A DNA stretch of 64,000 bases. It comes from Sedimenticola hydrogenitrophicus (GTDB lineage: Bacteria; Pseudomonadota; Gammaproteobacteria; Chromatiales; Chromatiaceae). Numbering within the stretch: position 1 is the first letter of the stretch; every line of letters begins with the position of its first letter. The notes beneath the pieces are model-generated. The model made no database searches and had not been told where the DNA came from. It saw only the letters and a program-made list of their open reading frames with translations. Made by a program: the position numbers and the translations under genes. Where the stretch lies: positions 62,001 to 126,000 of the forward strand of contig NZ_JANIOA010000001.1 of NCBI RefSeq assembly GCF_025175675.1. The letters are read 5' to 3'. Positions 28,243 through 38,898 of this stretch are shown here, in pieces.

Positions 28243-30204
28243 CTACTCGGGCCGGCCAATGAAGTAGCCCTGGGCGCCGTCCACATGCAGCGATGGCAGG
28301 ATCTTCCAGACCGATTCGGTCTCCACCGCCTCCGCGATCACCACAATCTCCAACCCATGGGCGATCTCCGCCAGGGCCTGCACAAAGAACTGATTATCGC
28401 TGTTTTCCTCGATGGAGCGCATGAAACTGCCGTCGATTTTCAGATAGTCAACCTTCAGCGAGCGCAGATAGGCCAGGGAACTGAAGCTCCTGCCGAAGTG
28501 GTCGATCGAGAGTTTCGCGCCATAGCCGGCGAGCAACCCCAGCAGCGCCGTCACCCGATCGATGAACGACACCACCCCGTACTCGGGCAGCTCAAAGATG
28601 AGCCGCGAAGCATGGTCACGGTGTTCGGCCAGTTGGCCCGACAACCACTCGACAAAGCCATCCGTCGAGATCGATTGGAGCGACAGGTTCACCGCATAGC
28701 GGGTCTGCTCATCCGCCGAGTCCCGCAACTGCCGCAACAGCCGGCTGATCACCGCCTTATCGATATCCACCGCCATCCCCAGACTCTCCACCTGGGGCAT
28801 GAACAGGCCGGCGGTCAGCAGTCTGGAATGATCGGGGTTTTCAAGGTCCTGGGGTATCCTGACCAGTACCTCCTGGTGCAACAACTGCCGGTCTCCACAC
28901 GCAACCACCGGCTGATACTGCAGGCGTATCCGGTCACGTTCCACCGCCTCGCCGATGAACTCGCGCCACTCGGCGGCACCCCGCACCCGAACGACTTCAG
29001 TGGCGTCCAGACGACTGAAATGCCAGCCATTCGCCCCCTGGCGCTGGGCGCTGCGCAACGCCATATCGGCTTCCGCCAACAGCTCCGAGGCGCTCTGGCG
29101 GCCGTCGAACCAACCGATACCGACATGTCCCACATCCGGATTATCCAGTTTGCCGGTGGCGTACAGCCCGGCCAGCGCCGCCACCAGCTGTTCCGCCAGC
29201 GGTACTACCTGATCATCCGCGCACTCTTCGACCAGCAATGCGAAATCGGCACCCGCCAGGTGGGCGAGCTGGCTTCTGGGCCACTGTTTCGAAACCTTTT
29301 CCAGCTCCCTCGCGGCGGCCTCCAGCAAGGCATCGCCGGCACTGTACCCGCGCTCGTCGTTATAGCGCTTGAAATCCTTCAACTGCACCAGACAGAGCAG
29401 TCCGTGAGAAAACTCCTCGGTCGAATCGATCTGGTTTACCAGCAGATCCATAAAAAAGCGCTTGTTGGCCAGGCCGGTCACCGGGTGCTGGTAGGCCTGC
29501 CGCCTGAACCCGGCGGCCAGGCGCTCCAGTTCGTCCAGCATCTGCCGCACCTTGGCCGACATGCGGTTCATCGCCTCGACGATGCGCCGGATATCGGGCG
29601 TCCTGGGCAACGGCTCAAGGATGGGGAACTCGCGGTTACAGATGGCATCGGCCTGTCCCTCGACGGATTTGAGGGGACGCAATACCCGCTTCAGCAGCAG
29701 CACCCCAATCAACAGCGCGATGGCGGCGCTGACCAGGAACCAGCGCAGCATGCCGGCAATGTTCTGCCACAGCTGGCGGTAGGCGTAGCCGGGATGACTG
29801 CGGACCAGTACCTGGCCGCGCTGCACCCAGCCATCCATCAGGGCTGCCGTGCCCTCGGGCGTGGTCAACGGCAGGGCATCGATAAACCACTCGGGCACAC
29901 CCTCGAGTTGCACCGGCAACACCCGGTCGACCAGGGGCTTGCCCTGCATGTCCTCGATCCGGATCGAGCGATAGAAACCCCGGTCGAATATGGCGTCGGT
30001 CATTGAGGTGATGGTGGCGAGATCCCGCTCCGCCAGGTAGGGCGAAATCGAGAGACCGAGCGAGGTGGCGGCATCCTGGGCGTGCGACTCCAGCTGCTTC
30101 TCCAGATAGTCGCGGGTATTGTGCACCGAGATCAGGAAGGTCCCGAGAAAGACCAGCAGCAGCAGGGCGGCGATCAGCGCCATCAGTTGTTTTGACAAGG
30201 TCAT
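28243..30204 (-). CDS. lapD: LapD-like c-di-GMP receptor (inner membrane, degenerate GGDEF-EAL)
   Basis: A 653-residue inner-membrane receptor. An N-terminal helix (LMALIAALLLLVFLGTFLIS) is followed by the periplasmic LapD/MoxY-type domain (about 30-150), a second helix (FLVSAAIALLIGVLLLKRVL), a HAMP segment, a degenerate GGDEF domain (AGADF where GGDEF is expected) and a degenerate EAL domain (EVLVR for EALxR, SIDHFG for DDFG). This is the LapD pattern: it binds c-di-GMP without turning it over and, when loaded, sequesters the protease LapG to keep a surface adhesin in place. The lapG gene lies directly upstream. ATG 30204 is preferred to an upstream start by family length. Confidence 0.9.
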   Translation of the reverse strand: MTLSKQLMALIAALLLLVFLGTFLISVHNTRDYLEKQLESHAQDAATSLGLSISPYLAERDLATITSMTDAIFDRGFYRSIRIEDMQGKPLVDRVLPVQLEGVPEWFIDALPLTTPEGTAALMDGWVQRGQVLVRSHPGYAYRQLWQNIAGMLRWFLVSAAIALLIGVLLLKRVLRPLKSVEGQADAICNREFPILEPLPRTPDIRRIVEAMNRMSAKVRQMLDELERLAAGFRRQAYQHPVTGLANKRFFMDLLVNQIDSTEEFSHGLLCLVQLKDFKRYNDERGYSAGDALLEAAARELEKVSKQWPRSQLAHLAGADFALLVEECADDQVVPLAEQLVAALAGLYATGKLDNPDVGHVGIGWFDGRQSASELLAEADMALRSAQRQGANGWHFSRLDATEVVRVRGAAEWREFIGEAVERDRIRLQYQPVVACGDRQLLHQEVLVRIPQDLENPDHSRLLTAGLFMPQVESLGMAVDIDKAVISRLLRQLRDSADEQTRYAVNLSLQSISTDGFVEWLSGQLAEHRDHASRLIFELPEYGVVSFIDRVTALLGLLAGYGAKLSIDHFGRSFSSLAYLRSLKVDYLKIDGSFMRSIEENSDNQFFVQALAEIAHGLEIVVIAEAVETESVWKILPSLHVDGAQGYFIGRPE

Positions 30205-30274
30205 AATAGTGTCCGCGGGTTGCGCACCCCGGGCCTCCACCTGTTGTTTTTAAGTTGTTTTGTGTGAACACGCG

Positions 30275-30976
30275 TCATTGTGCCATCTCCCGCGCCATTC
30301 TCGCCTTCAGGTCCTGCCACAGACTGATGCGGCTGGACGATCCCACCTTCTCGCCCCGCCCGCGGCTCTTGGCCAGCCACAGGCCCTCGGCGTTGAAGCT
30401 GTAGACCGGCGCCAGATCCCCGCGCTTGTCGGCGGAGAGGATCTGGCCATTGAGATTATCCAGCACCAGGGGCACCCCGCCCGCCTCCGGGTAGTAGGTC
30501 AACACCATGTGCGCCTGATCCAGTTCCAGCGCCTTGACATACATAATGCGCATCTTCTCTTCCGGCACGCCCATCTCCCGCAGAGTGAAGTATTTGGCGA
30601 TGGAGTAATCCTCGCAGTCGGCCTGGCCCTTGCCCAAGGCTTCCACCGGGGTGGCCCAGTAATCGTCCTTGCCCCAGATATTGAGGTCCGATCGGTAGGT
30701 CAGCTGATTGAAGAAGTCATTCACCAGGATCAGCTTTTCGGCTTCGCTGCCGCCCTGATGACGCTCCATCAGCGCCTGCCACTCGGTCATCCTGCGCGCC
30801 GCCGGTTCGCCGTATTTCTGCCTGGCCCACTGGATCAGCGCCGTACTGACCAGGGCCTCACCCGCCACCAAGCCGCACAGCAGGAGCGCCAGGGCCAATA
30901 CCACCCCGCGGGTCCGATACCAGCGGCATCCGGAGCGAGGGTGATTGAGTCGGCCTGTGGCTGGTGTGATTGGCAA
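30275..30976 (-). CDS. lapG: LapG-like periplasmic cysteine protease (BTLCP family)
   Basis: A 233-residue transglutaminase-like cysteine proteinase (PF06035). The catalytic Cys (QADCEDYSIAKYF), His (DQAHMVLTYY) and Asp (VLDNLNG) are all present, and DYWATPVEAL is a family signature. The N terminus has one hydrophobic helix (GVVLALALLLCGLVAGEAL) for export. The start is uncertain: the frame opens with TTG 30976, and a GTG about 70 bases inside is possible. LapG cleaves the N-terminal module of LapA-type adhesins; no such adhesin gene is in the window. It lies 70 bases upstream of lapD, same strand. Confidence 0.92.
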   Translation of the reverse strand: MPITPATGRLNHPRSGCRWYRTRGVVLALALLLCGLVAGEALVSTALIQWARQKYGEPAARRMTEWQALMERHQGGSEAEKLILVNDFFNQLTYRSDLNIWGKDDYWATPVEALGKGQADCEDYSIAKYFTLREMGVPEEKMRIMYVKALELDQAHMVLTYYPEAGGVPLVLDNLNGQILSADKRGDLAPVYSFNAEGLWLAKSRGRGEKVGSSSRISLWQDLKARMAREMAQ

Positions 30977-31152
30977 AGGGCTACCGTTGGCGATATCTGA
31001 TTCCAGTAGTGTTTTTCGGCCGCTCCGGGAAATGCTGTAGCGGCGACGAACAAAGATCGGACTCTATAAGATTGTCGTTATTCATTTGTCCCGATCATGG
31101 CATACCGTTAGAATAAGCGCATTTTGCACCATACCCCCCTTGGACACCGGAC

Positions 31153-32877
31153 ATGCGCACATCCCAATTTCCCCTTCAGACCATCAAGGAGACCCCCTCC
31201 GACGCCGAGATCAGCAGTCACCAGTTGATGCTCCGGGCCGGCATGATCCGCAAGCTCGCCGCCGGGCTCTATACCTGGCTGCCACTGGGCCTGCGGGTGC
31301 TGCGCAAGGTCGAGGCCATCGTGCGCGAGGAGATGGATCGCTCCGGCGCCCTGGAGGTGCTCATGCCCTCCATCCAGCCGGCCGAGCTATGGCAGGAGTC
31401 GGGACGCTGGGAACAGTACGGCCCGGAGCTGCTGCGTCTCAGCGACCGGCACAAGCGGGCCTTCTGCTACGGCCCCACCCATGAGGAGATCATTACCGAT
31501 CTGGCGCGGAACGAGCTGCACAGCTACCGGCAGCTGCCGATCAACTTCTATCAGATCCAGACCAAGTTCCGCGACGAGATCCGGCCCCGTTTCGGGGTGA
31601 TGCGCGCGCGCGAGTTCCTGATGAAGGACGCCTACTCCTTCCACATCGACCAGGCCTCGCTGCAGCAGACCTACGACCTGATGCACCAGACCTACAGCCG
31701 CATCTTCAGCCGTTGCGGCCTGGACTTCCGCGCGGTACAGGCGGACAGCGGCAGTATCGGCGGCAGCGCCTCGAAAGAGTTCCACGTATTGGCCGACTCC
31801 GGCGAGGACGCCATCGCCTTCTCCACCGAAAGCGATTATGCCGCCAATATCGAGACCGCGGAAGCGGTGGCGCTGGGCGACACGCGCCCGGCACCGGGCG
31901 AGGAGCTGCGGCTGGTCGACACCCCCGATACCCGGACCATCCAGGACCTGGTGGAGCGCTTCGGTCAACCGATCGAGAAGACCGTCAAGACTTTGATCGT
32001 GGCGGCGGCCGAGGGGCAGGCGTCGGCCTACGTCGCCCTGCTGGTGCGGGGTGATCACGAACTGAACGAGATCAAGGCGGAGAAACTGCCCGAGGTCGCC
32101 GCGCCGCTCACCTTCGCTAGCGAGGAGCAGATCCGCGAGAGCATCGGCGCCGGGCCCGGTTCACTGGGGCCGCTCAACCTGCCGATCCCCTGCATCATCG
32201 ACCGCACTGTCGCCCTCATCGCCGATTTCAGCGCCGGCGCCAACCAGGACGACAAACACTACTTCGGCATCAACTGGGAGCGCGACCTCCCCACCCCCCA
32301 AGTGGCCGATATCCGCAACGTCCGCGAGGGGGACCCCAGTCCCGACGGCAAGGGCGTACTGACCCTCGCCCGGGGTATCGAGGTGGGGCACATCTTCCAG
32401 CTGGGCAACAAGTACAGCGAGGCGATGAAGGCCAGCGTCCTGGACGAAAACGGCCGCAGCCTGATCATGGAAATGGGCTGCTACGGCATCGGCGTCTCGC
32501 GCGTGGTGGCGGCGGCGATCGAACAGAATCACGACGCCAGGGGGATCATCTGGCCGGCGGCCATCGCCCCCTTCCAGGTGGCCCTCTGTCCGATGAAGAT
32601 GGATAAATCGCATCGGGTACGCGAGGCGACCGAACAGCTCTACCAGACCCTGACCTCGGCCGGTATGGAAGTGCTGCTGGACGATCGCGGCGCCCGCCCC
32701 GGCGCCATGTTTGCCGACATGGAGCTGATCGGCATACCACACCGCATCGTGATCGGCGAGCGTAGCCTGGACGAGGGCAGGCTGGAGTACCGCGGCCGCA
32801 CCGACAGCGACAACCGCCTGATCGAGATAGAGCGGATATTACCCTTCCTGCAGGAACAATTGAGCCCACGAAACTGA
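31153..32877 (+). CDS. proS: Prolyl-tRNA synthetase (bacterial type with editing insert)
   Basis: A 574-residue class II synthetase (E. coli 572). Motif 1 lies near [11 protein letters not shown], motif 2 includes [21 protein letters not shown], and motif 3 is [17 protein letters not shown]. The YbaK-like editing insertion (about 225-380, [10 protein letters not shown]...) removes mischarged alanine. The C-terminal anticodon-binding domain contains [21 protein letters not shown]. It is divergent from lapG and followed 56 bases later by fabA. Confidence 0.97.
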   Translation: MRTSQFPLQTIKETPSDAEISSHQLMLRAGMIRKLAAGLYTWLPLGLRVLRKVEAIVREEMDRSGALEVLMPSIQPAELWQESGRWEQYGPELLRLSDRHKRAFCYGPTHEEIITDLARNELHSYRQLPINFYQIQTKFRDEIRPRFGVMRAREFLMKDAYSFHIDQASLQQTYDLMHQTYSRIFSRCGLDFRAVQADSGSIGGSASKEFHVLADSGEDAIAFSTESDYAANIETAEAVALGDTRPAPGEELRLVDTPDTRTIQDLVERFGQPIEKTVKTLIVAAAEGQASAYVALLVRGDHELNEIKAEKLPEVAAPLTFASEEQIRESIGAGPGSLGPLNLPIPCIIDRTVALIADFSAGANQDDKHYFGINWERDLPTPQVADIRNVREGDPSPDGKGVLTLARGIEVGHIFQLGNKYSEAMKASVLDENGRSLIMEMGCYGIGVSRVVAAAIEQNHDARGIIWPAAIAPFQVALCPMKMDKSHRVREATEQLYQTLTSAGMEVLLDDRGARPGAMFADMELIGIPHRIVIGERSLDEGRLEYRGRTDSDNRLIEIERILPFLQEQLSPRN

Positions 32878-32933
32878 AGCGGCATGCGTCAGCAGTGTGC
32901 CCCGATCCTGAAAAACCTAGAGAAACTGGATTC

Positions 32934-33449
32934 ATGGCAAAAGTAGAAAGCTTTACAAAAGATCAGCTGCTGGAGTGCGGCCACGGCAGAATGTTTGGCG
33001 AGGGCAACGCCCAGCTGCCGGTCCCCAACATGCTGATGATGGACCGGATCACCCACATTTCCGATGAGGGCGGGATATATGGCAAGGGGGAGATTCAGGC
33101 GGAACTGGACATCACGCCGGATCTCTGGTTTTTCGCATGCCACTTTCCCGGCGATCCGGTGATGCCGGGGTGCCTGGGGCTGGACGCCATGTGGCAGGCG
33201 GTCGGCTTCCATCTCGCCTGGCTGGGCAATCCGGGACATGGCCGGGCGCTGGGTGTGGGTGAGGTGAAATTTACCGGCCAGGTCCTGCCCACCGCCAACA
33301 AGGTGACCTATCAGATCGACCTGAAGCGGGTCATCACCCGCCGCCTGGTGATGGGCGTCGCCGACGCCGTGATGAAGGTGGATGGACGGGAAATCTATAC
33401 CGCAAAGGACCTGCGAGTCGGCCTGTTCGTCTCCACCGACAACTTCTGA
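32934..33449 (+). CDS. fabA: 3-hydroxydecanoyl-ACP dehydratase/isomerase
   Basis: A 171-residue hot-dog enzyme (E. coli 172) that introduces the cis double bond in unsaturated fatty acid synthesis. The catalytic His is in [19 protein letters not shown] and the Asp in the same segment (GLDAMWQ). ATG 32934 ([18 protein letters not shown]) matches family N termini; 13 further upstream residues have no similarity. No fabB follows, unlike in Pseudomonas. A probable terminator lies downstream. Confidence 0.96.
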   Translation: MAKVESFTKDQLLECGHGRMFGEGNAQLPVPNMLMMDRITHISDEGGIYGKGEIQAELDITPDLWFFACHFPGDPVMPGCLGLDAMWQAVGFHLAWLGNPGHGRALGVGEVKFTGQVLPTANKVTYQIDLKRVITRRLVMGVADAVMKVDGREIYTAKDLRVGLFVSTDNF

Positions 33450-33471
33450 TCCCGCCACGGGCGCCCGAGTG

Positions 33472-33514
33472 AGCCGGATCCCTCTCCGTAGGCGGGATCC
33501 GGCCCGCGATTTTT
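33472..33514 (+). terminator. Probable terminator of fabA
   Basis: AGCCGGATCC and GGATCCGGC form a stem around a 12-base loop; a T-run begins about nine bases after the stem, so termination efficiency is uncertain. The following gap to cpdA (33515-33858) holds an F7 arm (33557-33590) and weak palindromic sequence to about 33730, then an AT-richer stretch before cpdA. Confidence 0.5.
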
Positions 33515-33858
33515 CCTTTCCGCGAAAAAACTTGCGCTGCGCATCAGTCCTGATCGATGCGGTTCATTTCACTCAACGCATCCTGCGTGACTGCTCAAAA
33601 TTCCCGTTCTGTAGCCTGGATGGAGCCCGCTCCATGGGAGCATAACCGGCGCACCGCCCCCGACGGGCGGAATCCAAGCCGAGCCGCCGGTCTGGCGGGG
33701 AACAGGAAGTAAATGTGACGCGGTTCGCAAAAAAGCAGGTTTCAGAGGGAAAATCCCCTTACCGGACATTAATTGCAGCGTCCATCACACCCATATCTGA
33801 TACAAATTTACCGCTCATGACTTAATATTCAGCTATATCGGTCGAAACCTGTTTCTAT

Positions 33859-34704
33859 ATGGCCCAAGATATCGTCAAACTCATTAGTCAGAAACCTGAA
33901 TCCGGCCGGCACCCAGGGGCGCTGAGGATTCTGCAGATCACTGACTGTCATCTGCATGCCAATACCGAGTGGAAGCTTGCAGGCATCAATACCCAGATCA
34001 GCTTTGACTGGGTGATGTCGCTGGCTGAACAACAGAAAGCCCAGACCGATCTATTGCTGTTGACCGGCGACCTGGTCCATGACGCCTCCCCCATCGGTTA
34101 CCGGAGACTCCGGCAGCGGGTGCAGGAGTTCGGTGTCCGGGCCTGCTGCCTGCCGGGAAATCATGACAAACCGGAGACGCTCAACGCGCACATGCGGGGC
34201 GGCCTGGTGGATGTTCCCAAACAGGTGAAGCTCGGCAACTGGCTGATCATACTGCTCGACTCCACCCAACCCCATTTAGAGGGCGGGCACCTGAGTGAGC
34301 GGGAGTTGCGGACCCTGGATAAACTGCTGCGCGATAATCCGGACCGGCACGCGCTGATCGCCCTGCACCATCACCCGATACCTATCAACAGCGCCTGGAT
34401 GGACGAGATGGTGCTGGACAATCCGCGGCCGTTCCTCTCCCTGCTCGAGCGGCATGACAATGTGAAGGGGGTGATTTGGGGCCACATCCATCAGACCTTC
34501 GAGACCGATCACCACGGGATCAGGATGCTGGGGACCCCCTCCACCTGCATCCAGTTCATCGAGAATCAGGATACATTCGGTATCAGCACAGCACCGCCAG
34601 GATTTCGCTGGCTGGAACTGCAGCCCGATGGCCGCATCGACACCGGTGTTGAACGAATAGCCGCCCTGCCCCCCGGCCTGGACCTCAAAACCGCCGGTTA
34701 CTGA
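33859..34704 (+). CDS. cpdA: 3',5'-cyclic-AMP phosphodiesterase (CpdA/Icc)
   Basis: A 281-residue metallophosphoesterase. Metal-binding motifs in order: ITDCHLH (DxH), LLTGDLVHD (GDxxxD), LPGNHDKP (GNHD), ALHHHPI and GHIHQTF (GHxH). These match the class III phosphodiesterase CpdA. It would lower cytoplasmic cAMP and so damp Crp-type regulation. It is a single gene with its own leader; RBS strength is poor. It lies downstream of fabA and upstream of the repeat-rich secreted protein. Confidence 0.92.
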   Translation: MAQDIVKLISQKPESGRHPGALRILQITDCHLHANTEWKLAGINTQISFDWVMSLAEQQKAQTDLLLLTGDLVHDASPIGYRRLRQRVQEFGVRACCLPGNHDKPETLNAHMRGGLVDVPKQVKLGNWLIILLDSTQPHLEGGHLSERELRTLDKLLRDNPDRHALIALHHHPIPINSAWMDEMVLDNPRPFLSLLERHDNVKGVIWGHIHQTFETDHHGIRMLGTPSTCIQFIENQDTFGISTAPPGFRWLELQPDGRIDTGVERIAALPPGLDLKTAGY

Positions 34705-34825
34705 ACCGGAACCCCGCCCCCGACAAGCAGCTCCCGACAGCGACAGCCGCCCCTTTTTCCAGTTATGATAGCCCCAACAAGAACCGGAGTGCCTGCTCAT
34801 CCGGTCATTTCTATGGAGTATAACC

Positions 34826-35815
34826 ATGCAAAGGTCCAGCCTCGGCGCCTGCTGCCTCGCACTGGTAATGAGCACCACACGGGGGGATGAATTGCCCGGC
34901 GCCGCAGCCGGCAACGGCTGGCGACCCCTCGATGCTCCCCCGGCCTATCAGCCATCCGTAACATCGAGCCCTACGGATATCCCGCTGCCGCAACAACCGC
35001 CCAATCCGGCCGCCGCCGGGTATCCCGCCGACAGCTATCCGGCCCCGGGGACCGATGCGCCCGTCGATATCCCCTCTGGTATCCCCTACAGTGGCGCTTT
35101 TCCACCCGACGGGGTGGCGGGAGCACCCCCTTACGGCTACACCTATGGCGAGCAGGACCCCTATGGCTCCTATCCGCCACCCTACCCAGCGACAGATTAT
35201 CCCGGGGATTGGAGCACGCCGGTTGCACCCGGCTACCCGTACGGTTACTACCCGACACCCGCCTATGGATCTCCCTACCCCTATCAGGAGGAAACCGCGC
35301 CGGCATACACCCCCGATGGCGTACCGCCGGGCTACACCTATCCGCCAGGCTATGCCGATGGTTATGGGGGTTATGGCTATGGAGAGGGGTATCCGGGACC
35401 CGCAGGGCCGGCACCGGGTTACACTCCAGATTACTATCCGGGCGATTACTATCCGGGGAATCAGGGCGGCTACGCCACCCCACCGTCCCAACAGCTCCAG
35501 CCGATACCGGGATATGAGCCCTGGCTGCCGCCCGACTATCCGCAGGGCGGGGAGTCCGGCTATCCGGGCTATGCACAACCACTGAACCGCCCGCCGGAAC
35601 GGCACCAACCCCAGCCATCTCCGGCGCACTCCCCGTCTCGCTCCACAGCGAACGACCAGCAGCAGAACGCATGGCGCCCAACGAGCCGTGGCGGCACCCC
35701 GATACCACCTGCCCCGGCTCAGGACGGCGGCTACAAGGTAAATGGCGCCCCGGCCGTGTTCAGGCCCTGGAGCGATCCGGTTCCGGAGACAGGGTCCGAG
35801 CCTCTCCCGAAATAG
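34826..35815 (+). CDS. Pro/Gly/Tyr-rich low-complexity exported protein, function unknown
   Basis: A 329-residue protein of no family I recognise. A short hydrophobic start (SLGACCLALVMS) could act as a signal peptide; LGAC resembles a lipobox but is only eight residues from the N terminus. Residues about 45-270 are irregular repeats of PGY, YPY, GYxYPP, DYYPGDYYPG and similar, dominated by Pro, Gly, Tyr. Tryptophan-containing islands frame the region (NGWRPLDAPP near 30; NAWRPTSRGG near 290; FRPWSDP near the end). Codon use stays in frame with no stop over a GC-rich stretch, and GGAG precedes the ATG, so it is probably expressed. A surface, matrix or adhesive role is possible but unproven. 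Confidence 0.7.
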   Translation: MQRSSLGACCLALVMSTTRGDELPGAAAGNGWRPLDAPPAYQPSVTSSPTDIPLPQQPPNPAAAGYPADSYPAPGTDAPVDIPSGIPYSGAFPPDGVAGAPPYGYTYGEQDPYGSYPPPYPATDYPGDWSTPVAPGYPYGYYPTPAYGSPYPYQEETAPAYTPDGVPPGYTYPPGYADGYGGYGYGEGYPGPAGPAPGYTPDYYPGDYYPGNQGGYATPPSQQLQPIPGYEPWLPPDYPQGGESGYPGYAQPLNRPPERHQPQPSPAHSPSRSTANDQQQNAWRPTSRGGTPIPPAPAQDGGYKVNGAPAVFRPWSDPVPETGSEPLPK

Positions 35816-35828
35816 CGTCGCCGGTACT

Positions 35829-36098
35829 TAGGGCTCGCGCAAGAATAATTTCGCAGTACCGAGGGCGTCGCCGGGTTACCCTGGGCGCCACGCTGGCAAG
35901 GCACGCTTTGCAGACAATGGCCGCTCCCGGCCATTGCATCCTCGGCTCCGTAAACGGTACATCCCTGTACCACTCCTCATGGCCTCCGCGGCATAAGTCC
36001 ATCCCTGGACAAACCCGTTCCCTTGCCAAAAAGTGTAACGCCGCCAGCGGGGTTCAGTGACGACCGAATACCGAAACTTATTTTGGCGCGAGCCCTTA
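35829..36098. repeat. F2 MITE-like element carrying a 94-bp R1 insertion
   Basis: The left end is AGGGCTCGCGCAAGAATAA and the right end, read in reverse, AGGGCTCGCGCCAAAATAAG. The element is flanked by TTA on both sides; the right TTA is the reverse complement of the acyP stop codon TAA. Compared with the uninterrupted copy at 62823-62985, 94 bases (about 35928-36021) are inserted; these are a full-length R1 in minus orientation with its core at 35937-35978. It fills the gap between the PGY-rich gene and acyP. Confidence 0.82.
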
Positions 36099-36365
36099 AT
36101 CTATGGTGAAATCCGCCAGTTCACGAAGGGGGACCGGTTCACTGGAAACCCCCTCCACCCTGGCGTTAGGGGGTCCGCGGGTCAGCCAGCCGCGCAACTG
36201 ATCGACCGCTTCCACTTCGCCGCAGGCCAACACCTCGACCCGGCCATCGGCCAGGTTCCTGGCATATCCGGTAATCTTCAGTCGCTCGGCCTCAAACCGC
36301 GTCGAGGCCCGAAAGAACACCCCCTGAACCCTGCCCGAAACCCGATATCGCATACAGATCGTCAC
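36096..36365 (-). CDS. acyP: Acylphosphatase
   Basis: An 89-residue enzyme hydrolysing acyl phosphates. The phosphate-binding loop with catalytic Arg is GRVQGVFFR (about 11-19) and the catalytic Asn is in GYARNLADGRVEV. GTG 36365 is preferred as start because AGGAG lies seven bases upstream and it overlaps the tlpA-like stop by four bases; an ATG four codons in is the alternative. The TAA stop is also the flanking triplet of the F2 element beyond it. Confidence 0.92.
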   Translation of the reverse strand: MTICMRYRVSGRVQGVFFRASTRFEAERLKITGYARNLADGRVEVLACGEVEAVDQLRGWLTRGPPNARVEGVSSEPVPLRELADFTID

Positions 36366-36877
36366 TGGACAACTCCTGCTTCTGTTGTTTTCCCCGCCCG
36401 AATGCCGACCTGCTGTTCGATCAGTTGTTCGATCATCCCGGCGGTGAGGCTGCCGATATGCCGGCTGACAATCTCCCCCTCCGGCGAGATGAGCAGCGAG
36501 GTGGGTAGTGCCGCCACCCTTCCCAGGGGAGTATAGCCATCAACCGGCGCCAGCAGTATGGGGTAACTGATGAACATCTCCTCGACAAATTCGCTGAGCC
36601 GCGGTGGTTCCAGGTCATCCATATTGATACCCACCACCTGTGCGTCCCGCTCCTTGTGCGCCAGATGAAAAAGCTCCAGCTCCGGCATCTCCGCAATGCA
36701 GGGTGGACACCAAGTAGCCCAGAAGTTTACCAGCAGCCACTTGCCGCGAAACTCCGACAGCGACCGATCCCTGCCCGCCAGATCGGGCAGGGTGACATCC
36801 ACCGCCTGGACAGCGGAGGTGAAGAGCATCAACAGCACGGCCCACTTTAGCCGCGTTCTATTAATAAGCACACCCAT
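36362..36877 (-). CDS. TlpA/ResA-type thioredoxin-fold protein, exported
   Basis: A 171-residue thiol-disulphide protein. Residues 1-25 (MGVLINRTRLKWAVLLMLFT...) are a signal peptide or anchor. The mature domain begins DVTLPDLAGRDRSLSEFRGK and contains the active site FWATWCPPCIAEMPE. The cis-Pro loop is AALPTSLLIS. It is likely a periplasmic reductase of the TlpA class; the partner is unknown. It overlaps acyP by four bases and is divergent from arsC, which starts 70 bases away. Confidence 0.88.
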   Translation of the reverse strand: MGVLINRTRLKWAVLLMLFTSAVQAVDVTLPDLAGRDRSLSEFRGKWLLVNFWATWCPPCIAEMPELELFHLAHKERDAQVVGINMDDLEPPRLSEFVEEMFISYPILLAPVDGYTPLGRVAALPTSLLISPEGEIVSRHIGSLTAGMIEQLIEQQVGIRAGKTTEAGVVQ

Positions 36878-36947
36878 CGAAGCTGTTTCAACCCCCGTGG
36901 TTTGGTTACAATGGACGGCCACAAGCCGGACAGGAGCTGAGATTACC

Positions 36948-37891
<944 letters not shown>

Positions 37892-37894
37892 TCC

Positions 37895-38608
37895 ATGTCG
37901 AAGCAACTCGCCCTCGGACTCACCCTGCCGGAGAGTACCGGCCTTGAGAGCTACCTGCCGGCCTCCAATCAACAGGCGGTATCCGATCTGGCCGCCTGCG
38001 CCGGGGGAACGGGCGAACCGTTCATCTACCTCTGGGGAGCGCCGCAGACCGGCAAGAGCCACCTGCTGCAGGCCGCCACGCAGCTGGCCGACCAGGCCGG
38101 ACGGAGCGCCCTGTATATACCGCTCGACCAGGCCACCCAGCTGTCGCCGGCGATCTTCGACGACCTGGAGCAGTTGGACCTGATCTGTCTGGACGTAGTG
38201 GAAGGGATAGCCGGTAATGCCGACTGGGAACAGGCCCTCTTCGGTCTGTTCAACCGGCTCAGGGAACGGGAGAAATCCCTCCTGGTTGCCGCCCGCTGCA
38301 GCCCGCTGAATCTGCCGATCAGGCTGCCCGACCTGGTCTCCCGCCTGAGCTGGGGTCTCTGTTATCAACTGCATCCGCTGAACGACCAGGACAAGATTCA
38401 GGCATTGACCGTGGTGGCGGCCCGCCGCGGCCTGCCGTTGAGCGATGAGACCGCCCGGTACATCCTGCGCCATACCCAGCGTGACATGGGGTCGTTGCGA
38501 CGGCTGCTGAAACGGCTCGACCAGGCGTCGCTGGAGGCGAAGCGCGGGCTGACCATTCCGTTCATCAAGGCCTTCCTGGAACAGCAGGCCGACCAAGGTT
38601 TTTCCTGA
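37895..38608 (+). CDS. hda: DnaA regulatory inactivator Hda
   Basis: A 237-residue AAA+ protein that promotes ATP hydrolysis by DnaA bound to the sliding clamp, preventing re-initiation. The N terminus MSKQLALGLTLPES holds a clamp-binding QLALGL motif. Walker A is WGAPQTGKSHLLQA, Walker B LDLICLDVVE, and LPDLVSRLSWG and RDMGSLRRLLKRLD are the DnaA-like sensor regions. It is the last gene of arsC-wrbA-hda. Confidence 0.93.
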   Translation: MSKQLALGLTLPESTGLESYLPASNQQAVSDLAACAGGTGEPFIYLWGAPQTGKSHLLQAATQLADQAGRSALYIPLDQATQLSPAIFDDLEQLDLICLDVVEGIAGNADWEQALFGLFNRLREREKSLLVAARCSPLNLPIRLPDLVSRLSWGLCYQLHPLNDQDKIQALTVVAARRGLPLSDETARYILRHTQRDMGSLRRLLKRLDQASLEAKRGLTIPFIKAFLEQQADQGFS

Positions 38609-38660
38609 CCTGATGATGGCTGGGCCTACTCTTCATCCACAAATGCCGATGAACACGCGT

Positions 38661-38816
38661 GTAGGATGGGTGGAGGCGCGGCACCCTTGTTGACGGCTGT
38701 TCGCGGCGCTCGGGCGCGCCGTAACCCATCTTCGGATGCGGATGCAGGTGCGCGATGGGTTGCGCGCCGGAGACGGAGCCGGCGGAGAGTTCATGGGGGC
38801 GCTCCACCCATCCTAC
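38661..38816. repeat. Nested palindrome downstream of hda
   Basis: The outer arms are GTAGGATGGGTGGAG and CTCCACCCATCCTAC (perfect inverted repeat). Inside it is a second inverted pair, GCGCGCCGTAACCCATC / GATGGGTTGCGCGCC. It lies between the convergent hda and CDP-alcohol transferase genes and could act as a bidirectional 3' structure. No other feature is seen in this gap. Confidence 0.7.
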
Positions 38817-38898
38817 TCCCGGATGCAGTCCGGCCCACTTATGGGTAAAGGGCAGGGCTGGGCTGGATGGCTAACCAGCCAGTTGGTTATTGACCGTC

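Noticed and set aside
34826-34855. Lipoprotein signal (LGAC) in the PGY-rich protein
   Set aside because: The Cys is at residue 9, too close to the start for a functional lipoprotein signal peptide; recorded only as a remark.
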